Shown: one piece after another, positions 7,620 through 17,066 of the stretch
Position numbering within the stretch: the stretch's first letter is position 1
How the letters are laid out: the number at the start of each line of letters is the position of its first letter
Assembly (NCBI RefSeq): GCF_003751505.1
Contig: NZ_RJVB01000007.1
Location: 1 to 64,000, forward strand
Length of the DNA stretch: 64,000 bases
Direction of reading: 5' to 3'
Origin: Erwinia sp. JUb26
GTDB taxonomy: Bacteria > Pseudomonadota > Gammaproteobacteria > Enterobacterales > Enterobacteriaceae
Program-made: the position numbers and the translations under genes
The notes under the pieces: model-generated
Databases searched by the model: none
What the model was told of the DNA's origin: nothing
The model's input: only the letters and a program-made list of their open reading frames with translations

Positions 7620-8384
7620 ATGGCAGCCCGGCATCACGATCACGTCGATAAGCAGTTTGGCGAACAGGCAGGTGCCTATCTGACCAGCGCAGTACACGCC
7701 AGCGGGCGCGATCTGGTTAAGCTGAGCGAACGCCTCTATGCGGCATCTGACGCGCGGGTGCTGGATTTAGGCTGCGGTGCCGGGCACGCCAGCTTTATTG
7801 CCGCACAGCACGTTAAAGAGGTTGTGGCTTACGATCTGTCAGAAAAAATGCTGACAGTGGTGGCGCAGACGGCAAAGGAACGGGGCTATCACCATCTGAC
7901 CATCCGGCAGGGCTATGCGGAAAAACTACCGTTTGCCAACGATGAATTTGATATCGTCATCAGCCGCTATTCCGCTCACCACTGGCATGATGTTGGCAGT
8001 GCGCTGCGTGAAGTCCGTCGCGTACTGAAACCGGGTGGCAAAGCCATTTTCATGGACGTGAATGCGCCGGGAAATCCGGTGCTGGATATCTGGCTGCAGA
8101 CCGTTGAAGCCCTGCGTGATACCTCGCACGTCAGGGACTATTCTCCCGGTGAATGGCTGACGCTGTTTACGGAGTCAGGGCTGTCCATCGGATCGATTTC
8201 TCATGACCGACTGGAGCTGGAATTTACCAGCTGGGTTGAGCGCATGCGTACGCCACAGGTCATGGTGCAGGCCATCCGCGCCTACCAACACTCCGCGCCC
8301 AGCGACGTTCAGCGATACTATGCACTGCAACCCGACGGCAGCTTTACCACGGACATCATTTTCATTGAGGCCAGCAGGCCCTGA
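7620..8384 (+). CDS. yafE: SAM-dependent methyltransferase YafE
   Basis: A 254-residue class I methyltransferase (Methyltransf_11) similar to UbiE/BioC relatives. Motif I VLDLGCGAGHAS binds SAM, motif II/acidic residue is in VVAYDLSEKML, and RRVLKPGG is the typical post-II loop. AAGGA at 7609-7613 precedes the ATG. It is encoded directly after yafD. The methyl acceptor is unknown. Confidence 0.9.
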   Translation: MAARHHDHVDKQFGEQAGAYLTSAVHASGRDLVKLSERLYAASDARVLDLGCGAGHASFIAAQHVKEVVAYDLSEKMLTVVAQTAKERGYHHLTIRQGYAEKLPFANDEFDIVISRYSAHHWHDVGSALREVRRVLKPGGKAIFMDVNAPGNPVLDIWLQTVEALRDTSHVRDYSPGEWLTLFTESGLSIGSISHDRLELEFTSWVERMRTPQVMVQAIRAYQHSAPSDVQRYYALQPDGSFTTDIIFIEASRP

Positions 8385-8387
8385 GCC

Positions 8388-9089
8388 TTATTCCTGCTCC
8401 ACCAGGGCAATCGCCCGCACCGGCGAGGCCGATGCGCCTTTAATCCTCAGCGGTAGCGCGATAAAGGTAAACGACGTGGGCAGACAGTGCAGATTGGCCA
8501 GATTTTCGACGATCAGGCAGTCAGAACCCAGCACGGCATGATGCGCCGGATGCCCCTCGCTGCTGAAGCTGTCCAGCGACATCGCATCGGTGCCAAACAC
8601 GGTGACCCCTTTATCAATCAGATAGCGCGCCCCTTCGCCCGACAGCCCCGGCCAGTCCTGCAGAAAAGCCCGGTGATGGGGGCGGGGATGCCATTTTTTA
8701 TCATAACCGGTGCGAAAAATGACGATATCGCCTGAAGCTATCGCACCTTGTTGCTCTTCCCACTGCAGAATTTGTTCGAGGGTGATTACCCCGTTTTTCT
8801 CAACGTGGGACATATCCAGGCAGCGTCCCCGCCCCGTGAGCTGGCGGACATCGATACCGTCGATGGTTTTCCCTTCGGCAATAAAGTGAATCGGTGCATC
8901 CACGTGGGTGCCACAGTGATCGCCAAGGCTGAGCTGGCAGTTATAGTTGCCGTCTCCCGCGTCATAGTCTTCTGAACGATGGCAGAAAAACTTGCCGTGA
9001 GTCGGCCATACCGGCATGAACTCCTCATAGGGATGGCTCAGCTCAATCAAACGGTGGCGGCTCAGCAGATTAACCAGTTCAGTGCTCAT
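8388..9089 (-). CDS. Cyclase-family metal-dependent hydrolase
   Basis: A 233-residue member of the putative cyclase/kynurenine formamidase/isatin hydrolase family. The metal-binding signature appears as GDHCGTHVDAPIHF, and a second conserved block FGTDAMSLDS lies near residue 170. Such enzymes hydrolyse amide or lactam bonds of small aromatic or carbamoyl compounds. The gene begins 1 bp after the stop of the MFS transporter, so the two form a transport-plus-hydrolysis unit. E. coli has nothing between yafE and mltD, so this pair is accessory. The substrate is unknown. Confidence 0.82.
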   Translation of the reverse strand: MSTELVNLLSRHRLIELSHPYEEFMPVWPTHGKFFCHRSEDYDAGDGNYNCQLSLGDHCGTHVDAPIHFIAEGKTIDGIDVRQLTGRGRCLDMSHVEKNGVITLEQILQWEEQQGAIASGDIVIFRTGYDKKWHPRPHHRAFLQDWPGLSGEGARYLIDKGVTVFGTDAMSLDSFSSEGHPAHHAVLGSDCLIVENLANLHCLPTSFTFIALPLRIKGASASPVRAIALVEQE

Positions 9090-9090
9090 A

Positions 9091-10446
9091 TCAGGCCTTT
9101 TTAACGTTAACGGTTTCTTTAATTAACCAGAGTGGAATACAGGAAATCACCAGCACGGCCGCAATCACCAGGTAGTGCGTGGTGAAGCCGTAGCTGTGGA
9201 TGATCCAGCCGCTGACCGGTGCCACCAGAATACCGGCGATACCGACCGCCAGGCCGATCATCAGCCCCATACTTGATGCGGCGGCACGGGGTGACGAATC
9301 AATTAACAGCGCATAGGCCACCGGGAAAGGCGAGTTGCGGAAAAGTCCCCAGAAGATAAGAATGGCCCATGCCAGCGCGGCTGAGTGGATAAAGACGCAC
9401 AGCGCAGCGGCGAGGATCCAGCCCGCGATGATAATCGTCAGGGAGCGTTTGCGTCCTTTGACGTCAGAGAAACTTCCCCAGACGATCTGACCAATCCATC
9501 CGGTCAGGCCGGAAGCCCCGGAGATGATTGCCGCCGTAGAGAGATCCAGACCCACTTCCCGGGTTAACTGTAGCGTCAGAAAGTTAGCAATGCCCATCTC
9601 CGCCCAGGTAAAACCGAAAATCAGCAGTATCGCTAACTGGCAGTTACGATTTTTCAGGCAGGACAGAACATTAGCCCAGATGGAAGACTGCTCAACGGTC
9701 TGCTGCAGGGATTCCGTTACCGGCGGCGTGAGCCCGTTTTCAACAATCCATTGATTGACCTTATCGTGGTTTTTCTTGGTTCCCAGCAACAGCTGAGCCA
9801 CTAAAATCACCAGCCCAATCATCGGAATAAACAGAAACGCTTCACGCCAGGTGGCAAAGGCCAGAATAGCGGCAATCAGCACCGGCCCGATAAACTGGCC
9901 AAGGGGAAAACCGGTATGGTGAACGCCAATCGCAAATCCGCGATTTTCCTTCTGCCACCACTCACCCAGCAGGGCAACGTTAATCGGTTCGGAGCCGCCG
10001 GTGCCCATGCCCATCGCCACGCGGAGTGCCTGAAACATACCGAGCGTTTTACAAAATGCGGTCGCCACGCCGGATACCACCTCAACCAGTACCGCCACGC
10101 ACCAGCTGTAGCAGCGTTTATGCCCGGTCCCGACCCAGTCCGAAAATAAACCGAACAGAATGGCGCCCGTTAACGTGCCGACAAAGCTGAGTGAATTGAG
10201 CCAGCCGGCCTGCACCTCAGTGAGATTAAACGACGTCATGATCGCCGGTAGCAGCGTGGGCAAAATAATTCGGTCGATAGAGTTCATCAAAATGGCGAGC
10301 GTAGTGATCACCAGCATCCACCATGAAACAGGATGCGCTCGGGGAATAAAACGCATCAACCCGCGCCTGGCCGGATGCTGATGAGGCAGCGGCGGTGCGG
10401 TTGTGCTTTCGGCCCGCTGGGCCATTTCTGAAGAGGGATGAGTCAT
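9091..10446 (-). CDS. MFS transporter
   Basis: A 451-residue major facilitator protein with about 12 hydrophobic segments after a 35-residue polar N terminus. The loop 2-3 signature appears as GLFSDWVGTGHKR and a repeated copy as GSFSDVKGRKRS. A PLGQFIGP-type motif 5 is seen in TM5. It resembles anion:cation symporter/sugar-acid type MFS carriers. It is co-transcribed with the downstream cyclase-family hydrolase, so it probably imports that enzyme's substrate (inference). Confidence 0.85.
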   Translation of the reverse strand: MTHPSSEMAQRAESTTAPPLPHQHPARRGLMRFIPRAHPVSWWMLVITTLAILMNSIDRIILPTLLPAIMTSFNLTEVQAGWLNSLSFVGTLTGAILFGLFSDWVGTGHKRCYSWCVAVLVEVVSGVATAFCKTLGMFQALRVAMGMGTGGSEPINVALLGEWWQKENRGFAIGVHHTGFPLGQFIGPVLIAAILAFATWREAFLFIPMIGLVILVAQLLLGTKKNHDKVNQWIVENGLTPPVTESLQQTVEQSSIWANVLSCLKNRNCQLAILLIFGFTWAEMGIANFLTLQLTREVGLDLSTAAIISGASGLTGWIGQIVWGSFSDVKGRKRSLTIIIAGWILAAALCVFIHSAALAWAILIFWGLFRNSPFPVAYALLIDSSPRAAASSMGLMIGLAVGIAGILVAPVSGWIIHSYGFTTHYLVIAAVLVISCIPLWLIKETVNVKKA

Positions 10447-10700
10447 ATCCTGTGCCTTTGAAATCGACGTTATTGGTGCCGCTCTGGTGATGCTCTGTCA
10501 GAGCGAGATCCCTGGTGTTGTTATTTTTCTCGTGTTTTTAGATCAAAAATTAAACACGTATCTAACATTAGATTTCAGGTGTACTACCATACAAGAGGGG
10601 GTGCACAATAACCCGATCTGCATCACAGTCGCTGCACAGGAAGCGCTAGCGGGATCACATATTGCACAAGGGAGGGGATGACATTGGGGGAAGGGAAAAC
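10447..10700. promoter_or_regulatory. Promoter region of the MFS-hydrolase pair with an inverted repeat
   Basis: A gene-free stretch between the MFS start and the mltD terminator. CGTGTTT (10531-10537) and AAACACG (10552-10558) form a perfect inverted repeat with 21-bp centre spacing, about 85-110 bp before the MFS start, a candidate operator. A 64-codon frame here has no recognisable product and is not called. Confidence 0.4.
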
Positions 10701-10729
10701 AAAAAAGCCAATCCGGAGATTGGCTTTTT
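10701..10729 (-). terminator. Terminator of mltD
   Basis: AAAAAAGCCAATC/GATTGGCTTTTT stem with a 4-base loop, A-rich on one side and T-rich on the other. It lies 18 bp after the mltD stop and can work on both strands. Confidence 0.85.
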
Positions 10730-10747
10730 AACTGGTATAACAACAAA

Positions 10748-12130
10748 TTAGCTGTCTGGCGTTGCGTTGTTATCTACGAACAACGTCAGCTTGTCGCCCG
10801 GCTGAAGATTTTTGGCATTATTAGCAACGCTGTTCCAGCGCACTACATCCTTAATATTCACACCGTGACGCTTCGCAATACTGGCCAGAGAATCACCCTT
10901 ACGAACCTGATAGGTGATGCTGTCGCCGTTATTTGCCAGCCGCGTACTGCTGCTGCTTCCCAGGCTCAATACCTGACCGGGTTTGATGCTGGCCGTGCGC
11001 AGATTATTCGCGCGCTGCAACGTCTTCACCGGAATGCTCAGGCGCTTGGCGATAGCGGACAACGTATCACCGTTACGCACCTTGTAGGTGGTCGGGGAAA
11101 CACTGTTCTTCGCCAGCGACGTTGGCTGAACGGCCGCAATATCACCTTCTGCCAGCGAGTTACGCAACTGAGCAACGTTGGACTTCGGAACCATAATGTA
11201 GTGAGGACCATTAGGGGCCGTCGTACCGCGTTTATACCCGGTGTTAAAGCTTTTCAGCTTGCTCAGCGACATGCCCGCCATATCGGCGGCCTGCGTCAGC
11301 TCAATCTGCTGACCGACTTCAACACGGGCCAGTGCACGCGTTTCATTCGTCGTTGGCAGTCGTATACCATAACGCTTGCTGTCCTTGAGCAACTGCCCCA
11401 GAGCCAGCATTTTCGGGACGTAAACCGTCGTCTCGCGCGGCAGCGCCAGCGACCAGAAATCCGTCGGCCGCCCTTTGGCTTTATTCGCCTTCATGGCTTT
11501 CATCACGCGGCCTTCACCACTGTTATAGGCGGCTACCGTTAGTAGCCAGTCGCCGTCAAACATGTCGTTAAGGCGCTGCATCATATCCAGAGCAACTTTC
11601 GTCGATGCGACAATATCACGTCGCCCGTCGTACCATTGATTCTGTTTCAAGCCGTAGTTTCGCCCCGTTTGCGGCACAATCTGCCAGATGCCAGCGGCAT
11701 TCGCAGATGATGTTGCATGGGGGTCAAAAGCGCTCTCCACTATGGGTAGTAGTACCAGTTCCATCGGCATTTTGCGTTGCTTAATCTGCTCGACTATCCA
11801 GTACATATACGGCTCTGCCCGTAATGTTACATCGTGGAGATAGCTCTTGTTCTTCAGGTACTTCTGTTTCTGTTCGCGTATCCGGTAATTATCCGGAACC
11901 TTCATCTTCAGCTCGTCGCTAATGAAATTCCACAGATCCTGACCCTGCGCAAGGCCGGTTCCGTCGTCCTGCCATCGAGGGGACAACATTGAATCTGAGT
12001 ACTGTCCATTTTCACCTTGACCTGCCGAAGACAAACTCTGTGCATGCTGTTCAGGAATGTTGGCATCATGCTTTGATGCCTGGCACCCCACCAGCAAGAC
12101 CGAGGCGAGAATTATCGCTTTAGCCTTCAT
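10748..12130 (-). CDS. mltD: Membrane-bound lytic murein transglycosylase D
   Basis: A 460-residue outer-membrane lipoprotein that cleaves peptidoglycan glycan strands. It starts MKAKAIILASVLLVGC with lipobox LVGC (Cys16); the frame is open 19 codons further upstream but the lipoprotein start fixes 12130. The SLT domain (about residues 90-230) has the catalytic Glu in PIVESAF and the AAGIWQIVPQTG block. Two LysM repeats follow near the C terminus (KVRNGDTLSAIAK and QVRKGDSLASIAK). The order mltD-gloB matches E. coli. Confidence 0.95.
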   Translation of the reverse strand: MKAKAIILASVLLVGCQASKHDANIPEQHAQSLSSAGQGENGQYSDSMLSPRWQDDGTGLAQGQDLWNFISDELKMKVPDNYRIREQKQKYLKNKSYLHDVTLRAEPYMYWIVEQIKQRKMPMELVLLPIVESAFDPHATSSANAAGIWQIVPQTGRNYGLKQNQWYDGRRDIVASTKVALDMMQRLNDMFDGDWLLTVAAYNSGEGRVMKAMKANKAKGRPTDFWSLALPRETTVYVPKMLALGQLLKDSKRYGIRLPTTNETRALARVEVGQQIELTQAADMAGMSLSKLKSFNTGYKRGTTAPNGPHYIMVPKSNVAQLRNSLAEGDIAAVQPTSLAKNSVSPTTYKVRNGDTLSAIAKRLSIPVKTLQRANNLRTASIKPGQVLSLGSSSSTRLANNGDSITYQVRKGDSLASIAKRHGVNIKDVVRWNSVANNAKNLQPGDKLTLFVDNNATPDS

Positions 12131-12201
12131 GTGTGTGTCAATAGTTCGCTTAAAAGACGAGCAATAATACGTGCTCGCCCCCCTCATGACAACCTAAAAT
12201 A

Positions 12202-12957
12202 TCAAAAGTGGTCTTTCTTCGCGCGTAACGCCGCAAATACCTGCCACTCATGTTGCATAGTTGTTTCTAAACCAATTAACTTCTGTAATTCAGTATCTTG
12301 CGTCATTAAAAAAACATTAATTTTTCGCTCAAGTTCCAGTTTTGTCGGTAAAGTTATGTGGTTTTTTGAGCGTAACTCCTTAATTTTAAGCAGATAGCGC
12401 TCTATTTCCTTATGTTGCGGATAAATCGCGTGTGAAAAAGTTAAATTCGATAATGTGTATTCATGCGCGCAACAAACGAGCGTATCGGCCGGAAGTGAGT
12501 TAAGTTTCTGAAAGGACTCGAACATTTGTTTAGGTGTTCCCTCGAACAGTCTTCCGCAGCCGCCGGAAAACAGCGTGTCTCCACAGAAAAGATAAGGGGA
12601 ACTGTAATATGAGATATGTCCCAAAGTGTGACCGGGCGTAGCATAAATATCGAATTCCAGCCCAAGAATTTTGACTTTTTCGCCTTCAGCGACGATGTTG
12701 GTGGCCCCTTTATCCTGGGTTTCCTGCGGACCGTACACCGTAATATTGGGATACTGAGCCCGTATTTCAGCCACGCCACCGACATGATCGTGATGGTGAT
12801 GGGTCAGTAAAATCGCGACCGGCTGCCACTGATTTTGGGACAGGGTGCGCAAAACCGGCGCTGCTTCTCCCGGATCGACAATCAGACAGCGGCCCTCGCT
12901 GTCATTTAACATCCAGATGTAGTTATCCTGAAGTGCCGGAATGCTGATAAGATTCAT
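12202..12957 (-). CDS. gloB: Hydroxyacylglutathione hydrolase (glyoxalase II)
   Basis: A 251-residue metallo-beta-lactamase-fold enzyme that hydrolyses S-lactoylglutathione in methylglyoxal detoxification. The binuclear metal motif [10 protein letters not shown] is intact, followed by [21 protein letters not shown] and CCAHEYT. The ATG at 12957 follows GAGAGG by 5 bp; a GTG two codons upstream overlaps that ribosome site. The C-terminal third is more diverged and AT-richer than its neighbours, but the length is normal. It is divergent from yafS. Confidence 0.93.
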   Translation of the reverse strand: MNLISIPALQDNYIWMLNDSEGRCLIVDPGEAAPVLRTLSQNQWQPVAILLTHHHHDHVGGVAEIRAQYPNITVYGPQETQDKGATNIVAEGEKVKILGLEFDIYATPGHTLGHISYYSSPYLFCGDTLFSGGCGRLFEGTPKQMFESFQKLNSLPADTLVCCAHEYTLSNLTFSHAIYPQHKEIERYLLKIKELRSKNHITLPTKLELERKINVFLMTQDTELQKLIGLETTMQHEWQVFAALRAKKDHF

Positions 12958-13060
12958 ATTCACCTCTCTATACTTTTCATCAGTGACGTCGCGTTAGCTG
13001 TTCTGTAGCTACGTTAATCAGACTGGGTATGTACTCATAATGGATAGAAGATGGTAAAGC

Positions 13061-13792
13061 ATGAAGCCTGCTAAAACACGCCAAATCCGCCACGTGCCTG
13101 ACTCATGGTCGCAAATCCCCTGCGGTGAGTTTTATCGTGATGCGCTGGCCCATCATCTGCGACCCAGCCTGGCCAAACTGTATGGCTTCCATCTGCTCAA
13201 AGTGGGAGATTTGAGTGCGGAAATTGATACGGAAGCCTGTGCCATCTCTCATCAGGTCAACGTGGGATTGAAGGGCGATAAGCTCCAGGTGAAGGCCGAT
13301 CCGCTCAGCCTGCCGTTTGAATCGAAATCGGTGGATGCCTGCCTGCTGGCCCACACGCTGGCCTGGAGCAGCGATCCGCATCGCATCCTGCGCGAAGTCG
13401 ACAGGGTATTAATTGATGACGGCTGGATGCTGATAACCGGCTTCAACCTGTTCAGTATGCTGGGCGTCGGCAAACTGATCCCGGGCGTTCACCGTATGAT
13501 CCCCTGGAACAGTCGGATGTTTACCCAGATGCGGCTGCTGGACTGGCTGAGCCTGCTGAATTATGAAGTGGTACAGCGCTGTGGTTTTCAGGTACTGCCC
13601 TGGAGCCGACAGGGCGGGAAAATGATCAGCACGCATCTGCCCGCGCTGGGCTGCCTGAATCTCATCGTGGCCCGCAAGCGCACCTTCCCGCTGATTATGA
13701 ATCCGGCGAAAAAGAGCGCCAGCAAGGCGAAACTCCAGACGGTGGGGGCAACCCGCCAGTTTCATTCGCGGTTCCCTCAGGAACCCGACTGA
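13061..13792 (+). CDS. yafS: Putative methyltransferase YafS
   Basis: A 243-residue Methyltransf_11-like protein, divergently transcribed from gloB as in E. coli. A recognisable acidic post-II region ([21 protein letters not shown]) and [19 protein letters not shown] are present, but the glycine-rich motif I is weak, as in other YafS proteins. Its 3' end overlaps that of the convergent rnhA by 16 bp. No substrate is known. Confidence 0.85.
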   Translation: MKPAKTRQIRHVPDSWSQIPCGEFYRDALAHHLRPSLAKLYGFHLLKVGDLSAEIDTEACAISHQVNVGLKGDKLQVKADPLSLPFESKSVDACLLAHTLAWSSDPHRILREVDRVLIDDGWMLITGFNLFSMLGVGKLIPGVHRMIPWNSRMFTQMRLLDWLSLLNYEVVQRCGFQVLPWSRQGGKMISTHLPALGCLNLIVARKRTFPLIMNPAKKSASKAKLQTVGATRQFHSRFPQEPD

Positions 13793-14244
13793 TAGCCGAC
13801 GTCATCAAAGGTGGGATGACCCGCCGCGCTGCGGGCCAGTTCGTCACAGCGCTCGTTTTCGATATGACCGGCGTGGCCTTTTACCCACATCCAGTTCACC
13901 TCATGATGGCCGAGTGCGCTGTCGAGGCGCTGCCACAGATCGACGTTTTTAACCGGCTTCTTATCCGCCGTTTTCCAGCCGCGTTTCTTCCAGTTATGGA
14001 TCCAACTGGTGATCCCCTGGCGCACGTACTGGCTGTCGGTACTCAGAACGACCTTACAGGGCTTGTTAAGTGCCTCAAGCGCCACAATCGCCGCCATCAT
14101 CTCCATGCGGTTATTGGTGGTCAGATGGAACCCGGCGCTGAACTCTTTTTCATGCTCGCCGTAGCGCAGAATCGCGCCGTATCCACCGGGGCCGGGGTTG
14201 CCGAGGCAAGAACCATCGGTGAAAATTTCTACCTGCTTAAGCAT
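13777..14244 (-). CDS. rnhA: Ribonuclease HI
   Basis: A 155-residue enzyme that cuts the RNA strand of RNA-DNA hybrids. The catalytic residues are present in [15 protein letters not shown] (Asp10), NNRMEMMA (Glu48), STDSQYV (Asp70) and the C-terminal Asp in CDELARSAA. The start [12 protein letters not shown] at 14244 matches E. coli; the frame continues far upstream by chance through dnaQ antisense. It is divergent from dnaQ with a 51-bp gap, the classical rnhA-dnaQ arrangement. Confidence 0.97.
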   Translation of the reverse strand: MLKQVEIFTDGSCLGNPGPGGYGAILRYGEHEKEFSAGFHLTTNNRMEMMAAIVALEALNKPCKVVLSTDSQYVRQGITSWIHNWKKRGWKTADKKPVKNVDLWQRLDSALGHHEVNWMWVKGHAGHIENERCDELARSAAGHPTFDDVGYQSGS

Positions 14245-14295
14245 CTCTGGTAGACTCCCTGTAGAAAAACGCCAAGTCTGACATAAACGGGTCCT

Positions 14296-15048
14296 ATGAG
14301 CACAGTAAATACCACACGCCAGATCGTACTTGATACCGAAACCACCGGTATGAACATGATTGGTACCCACTATGAAGGGCACTGCATCATTGAAATTGGT
14401 GCGGTGGAGGTGATTAACCGCCGCCTGACCGGCAATAACTTCCACGTTTATCTGAAGCCCGATCGGCTGGTGGACCCGGAAGCGTTTGGCGTTCACGGCA
14501 TCGCCGACGAATTCCTTGCCGACAAGCCGACCTTTGCGGACATTGCCGATGACTTTCTTGCCTACATCGACGGCGCGGAGCTGGTCATCCACAACGCCTC
14601 GTTCGATATTGGCTTCATGGACTATGAGTTCGGCAAGCTCAAACGCAATATCCCGAAAACGGGAACCTTCTGCCAGATAACGGACAGCCTGGCGATGGCG
14701 CGCCGGATGTTTCCCGGTAAGCGTAACAGCCTGGATGCCCTGTGCTCGCGTTATGAAATAGATAACAGCAAGCGAACGCTGCACGGCGCACTGCTTGACT
14801 CCGAAATCCTGGCGGAAGTCTTCCTGATCATGACCGGCGGCCAGACGTCGCTGTCGTTTTCAATGGAAGGCGAAAAGGAAGAACAAAACGGCGGCGATAC
14901 CATTCATCGCATTGCGCGTCCTTCATCGGGGCTGCGTGTGCTGCGCGCCAGCGAAGATGAACTGGCCGAGCATGAAAAACGTCTGGATCTGGTGCAGAAG
15001 AAGGGCGGCAGCTGCCTGTGGCGACCACAAGAAATTAATGTGGAGTAA
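14296..15048 (+). CDS. dnaQ: DNA polymerase III epsilon subunit (proofreading exonuclease)
   Basis: A 250-residue 3'-5' exonuclease of the DEDDh type that proofreads for Pol III. Exo I is [10 protein letters not shown], Exo [11 protein letters not shown], and Exo III has the His-Asp pair in [10 protein letters not shown]. The C-terminal tail carries a [10 protein letters not shown] clamp-binding segment and the alpha-binding region. Length and divergent pairing with rnhA are as in E. coli. Confidence 0.97.
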   Translation: MSTVNTTRQIVLDTETTGMNMIGTHYEGHCIIEIGAVEVINRRLTGNNFHVYLKPDRLVDPEAFGVHGIADEFLADKPTFADIADDFLAYIDGAELVIHNASFDIGFMDYEFGKLKRNIPKTGTFCQITDSLAMARRMFPGKRNSLDALCSRYEIDNSKRTLHGALLDSEILAEVFLIMTGGQTSLSFSMEGEKEEQNGGDTIHRIARPSSGLRVLRASEDELAEHEKRLDLVQKKGGSCLWRPQEINVE

Positions 15049-15181
15049 GTCACTAAAAACGCGCAATAAAACCGCGTAGAGAGCAAAAAAAGACCAGTTG
15101 AAATAATTCTGAATAAAAAGCGTTGACGAACGTTTTGTCGATCCGTAATATCCGATTCGTTCCCGACGGGGAACAAAGCGC

Positions 15182-15258
15182 GGAGCGGTAGTTCAGTTGG
15201 TTAGAATACCTGCCTGTCACGCAGGGGGTCGCGGGTTCGAGCCCCGTCCGTTCCGCCA
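15182..15258 (+). tRNA. aspV: tRNA-Asp (anticodon GUC), second copy
   Basis: A 77-base tRNA identical to the one at 188-264 and located after dnaQ, as aspV is in E. coli. It has its own promoter region and terminator. Confidence 0.97.
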
Positions 15259-15269
15259 AGTATACAGAG

Positions 15270-15306
15270 AAAGGCCGATTCGAAAGAATCGGCCTTTTTC
15301 GTTTTT
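15270..15306 (+). terminator. Terminator of the second tRNA-Asp
   Basis: AAAGGCCGATT/AATCGGCCTTT, an 11-bp perfect stem with a 6-base loop, followed by a T-rich run. Confidence 0.9.
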
Positions 15307-15416
15307 TTTCCCTCAAAAAACATTCTGACGAAAAAAAGCCGCAACGTTATCCGTTACGGCCTCCTTTAAAACTTAGCTGGCGGGTATGACGATCTGAGCG
15401 AATGAATTCCTTTCTT

Positions 15417-16919
15417 CTATTGCTCTTTCTGCATCACCACGTCGGCACGATAGTCACCACCCGCGCGGGCCTGGGCCATCTCACCCCGGGCAATCCAGCG
15501 GTAGGTGCCTGCGCCCAGCGCCACGCCGATAAACCAGCTGAAGTTAGCCACCGCGTGCAGCGAAGGAATAAAGCTGATCACCAGGCCAATACCCACCGAC
15601 GGCAGCAGCGCGGCAATCGCTTTCGGGTTGAAGCCGCCTTTGTACCAGTATTTTCCTTTCGGCGTGTCGTCAAACAGGTCGTCAACGGAGATCTGGCTAC
15701 GCTTCAGCAGATAGAAGTCTGCCAGCAGGATACCGAACAGCGGGCCGATAAATGCGCCCAGCACGTCCAGCGTATAGTGAATCAACTCCGGTGACTGGAA
15801 CAGATTCCACGGCGTTAACAGTACGGAACCCACGGCGGCAATCATCCCGCCGGTGCGGAAGCTGATTTTCTGCGGTGAGCAGTTAGAGAAGTCGAAGGCC
15901 GGAGAAACAAAGTTGGCAACAATATTAATGCCGATGGTGGCGGTGATCATCGTTAACAGGCCGATCGCCACCGCCAGGTCATTACCCACCATGCTGACGG
16001 TTTCAATCGGATCGGTAATCATGCGGCCAAACAGCGACTGCGTACCGGAAACGATCACCACGGTCACAATCGAGAACAGCAGGAAGTTAAACGGCAGGCC
16101 CCAGCGGTTACCGCGGCGGATTTCACCCATGCTTTTACCGTAGCGAGCGAAGTCGCCGAAGTTCAGCAGCGGACCGGAGAAGTAAGACACCACCAGCGCG
16201 GTGGCGGTAATCATCTGCCAGACCTGCTCGCCGCCGCTCAGGGATTTGCTGGCCAGCGTAAATGAAATACCGTCAAAACCAGTCTTGTATACAATCCATC
16301 CGGCAAGCGCGCCCATCACCACATACACCGCCGGGCCGGCGATATCGATAAAGCGCTTAATCGCATTCATGCCGTGCCAGAACACCATCGCCTGCAGCAG
16401 CCACATAATGCCGAAGCAGATCCAGCCCAGCTGTGACAGGCCCAGCCAGGAAACTTGCGTCATCGGTGCCAGGGCAGGCCAGAACTTCAGCGACACCAGC
16501 ATCAGCGCGCTGGCGGCCAGATAGGTCTGGATGCCGTACCAGGCGAAGGCGATTAAACCACGGATCACCGCCGGGATATTGGCACCGAATACACCGAAGG
16601 CCTGGCGGCAGACCACCGCATAGGGAACGCCGGTCATCTGGCTGGGCTTCGCCACCAGATTCGCACACAGCTGCACGATGCAGATCCCCACCAGCAGACA
16701 CATCAGCACCTGCCAACTGGCCAGCCCCAGCGTAAAGAAGCTGGCGGCCACCACATAGCCCCCCATACTGTGAACATCCGACATCCAGAAAGAAAAGATG
16801 TTGTACCAGCTCCAGTTCTGCTTGCGCACGGGAGCGAGGTCTTCATTACACAGCCGTGGACTGTAGTTTTTGGCGGCCTCTGATGCCGCCGCCTGGGAAG
16901 AATTTTGACTCTTTGGCAT
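15417..16919 (-). CDS. hpxC: NCS1-family allantoin/nucleobase permease (HpxC-like)
   Basis: A 500-residue nucleobase:cation symporter-1 protein with about 12 membrane segments. NCS1 features include LCNEDLAPV before TM1, the SWYNIFSFWMSDVHSMGGY segment and LNFGDFARYGKS in the central loop. It is divergent from hpxSAB with 147 bp between, the same layout as the allantoin permease gene hpxC in Klebsiella. It probably imports allantoin; hydantoin or related ureides are alternatives. Confidence 0.82.
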   Translation of the reverse strand: MPKSQNSSQAAASEAAKNYSPRLCNEDLAPVRKQNWSWYNIFSFWMSDVHSMGGYVVAASFFTLGLASWQVLMCLLVGICIVQLCANLVAKPSQMTGVPYAVVCRQAFGVFGANIPAVIRGLIAFAWYGIQTYLAASALMLVSLKFWPALAPMTQVSWLGLSQLGWICFGIMWLLQAMVFWHGMNAIKRFIDIAGPAVYVVMGALAGWIVYKTGFDGISFTLASKSLSGGEQVWQMITATALVVSYFSGPLLNFGDFARYGKSMGEIRRGNRWGLPFNFLLFSIVTVVIVSGTQSLFGRMITDPIETVSMVGNDLAVAIGLLTMITATIGINIVANFVSPAFDFSNCSPQKISFRTGGMIAAVGSVLLTPWNLFQSPELIHYTLDVLGAFIGPLFGILLADFYLLKRSQISVDDLFDDTPKGKYWYKGGFNPKAIAALLPSVGIGLVISFIPSLHAVANFSWFIGVALGAGTYRWIARGEMAQARAGGDYRADVVMQKEQ

Positions 16920-16971
16920 GAAACCTGCTCCTCTGAATGCAGTAAGTAATAAATCTGTCTGAGAAGGTCAT

Positions 16972-16987
16972 TGCAGGATCCAGGCCA
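16972..16987 (-). promoter_or_regulatory. Possible weak sigma-54 promoter for hpxC
   Basis: On the minus strand TGGCCTGGATCCTGCA keeps GG and GC at the required 10-base spacing but departs from TGGCAC-N5-TTGC at three positions. It is 53 bp before the hpxC start and is tentative. Confidence 0.3.
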
Positions 16988-16997
16988 GATCTTAAAA

Positions 16998-17011
16998 TTT
17001 TGTATACAAAA
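16998..17011. promoter_or_regulatory. Palindromic operator in the hpxC-hpxS gap (candidate HpxS site)
   Basis: Perfect palindrome TTTTGTATACAAAA, 56-69 bp before hpxS, of the TGTATACA type bound by some FadR-subfamily GntR regulators. A related GTGTAC word lies at 17025. Klebsiella HpxS is reported to bind tandem sites at the equivalent promoter. The core TTGTATACAA occurs again inside hpxC (16285) and hpxA (18283). Confidence 0.6.
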
Positions 17012-17066
17012 ATTGGTTATTGCTGTGTACGATTATCGATGGACATGATGTTTACCGGAGAAGGTA

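Noticed and set aside
10487..10681. 64-codon frame upstream of the MFS gene
   Set aside because: It lies in the promoter region opposite the operon, with no similarity to any known protein.
188..15258. Integrase or attachment-site duplication at the tRNA-Asp genes
   Set aside because: No integrase gene, and no partial tRNA 3' end other than the two complete tRNAs, was found.
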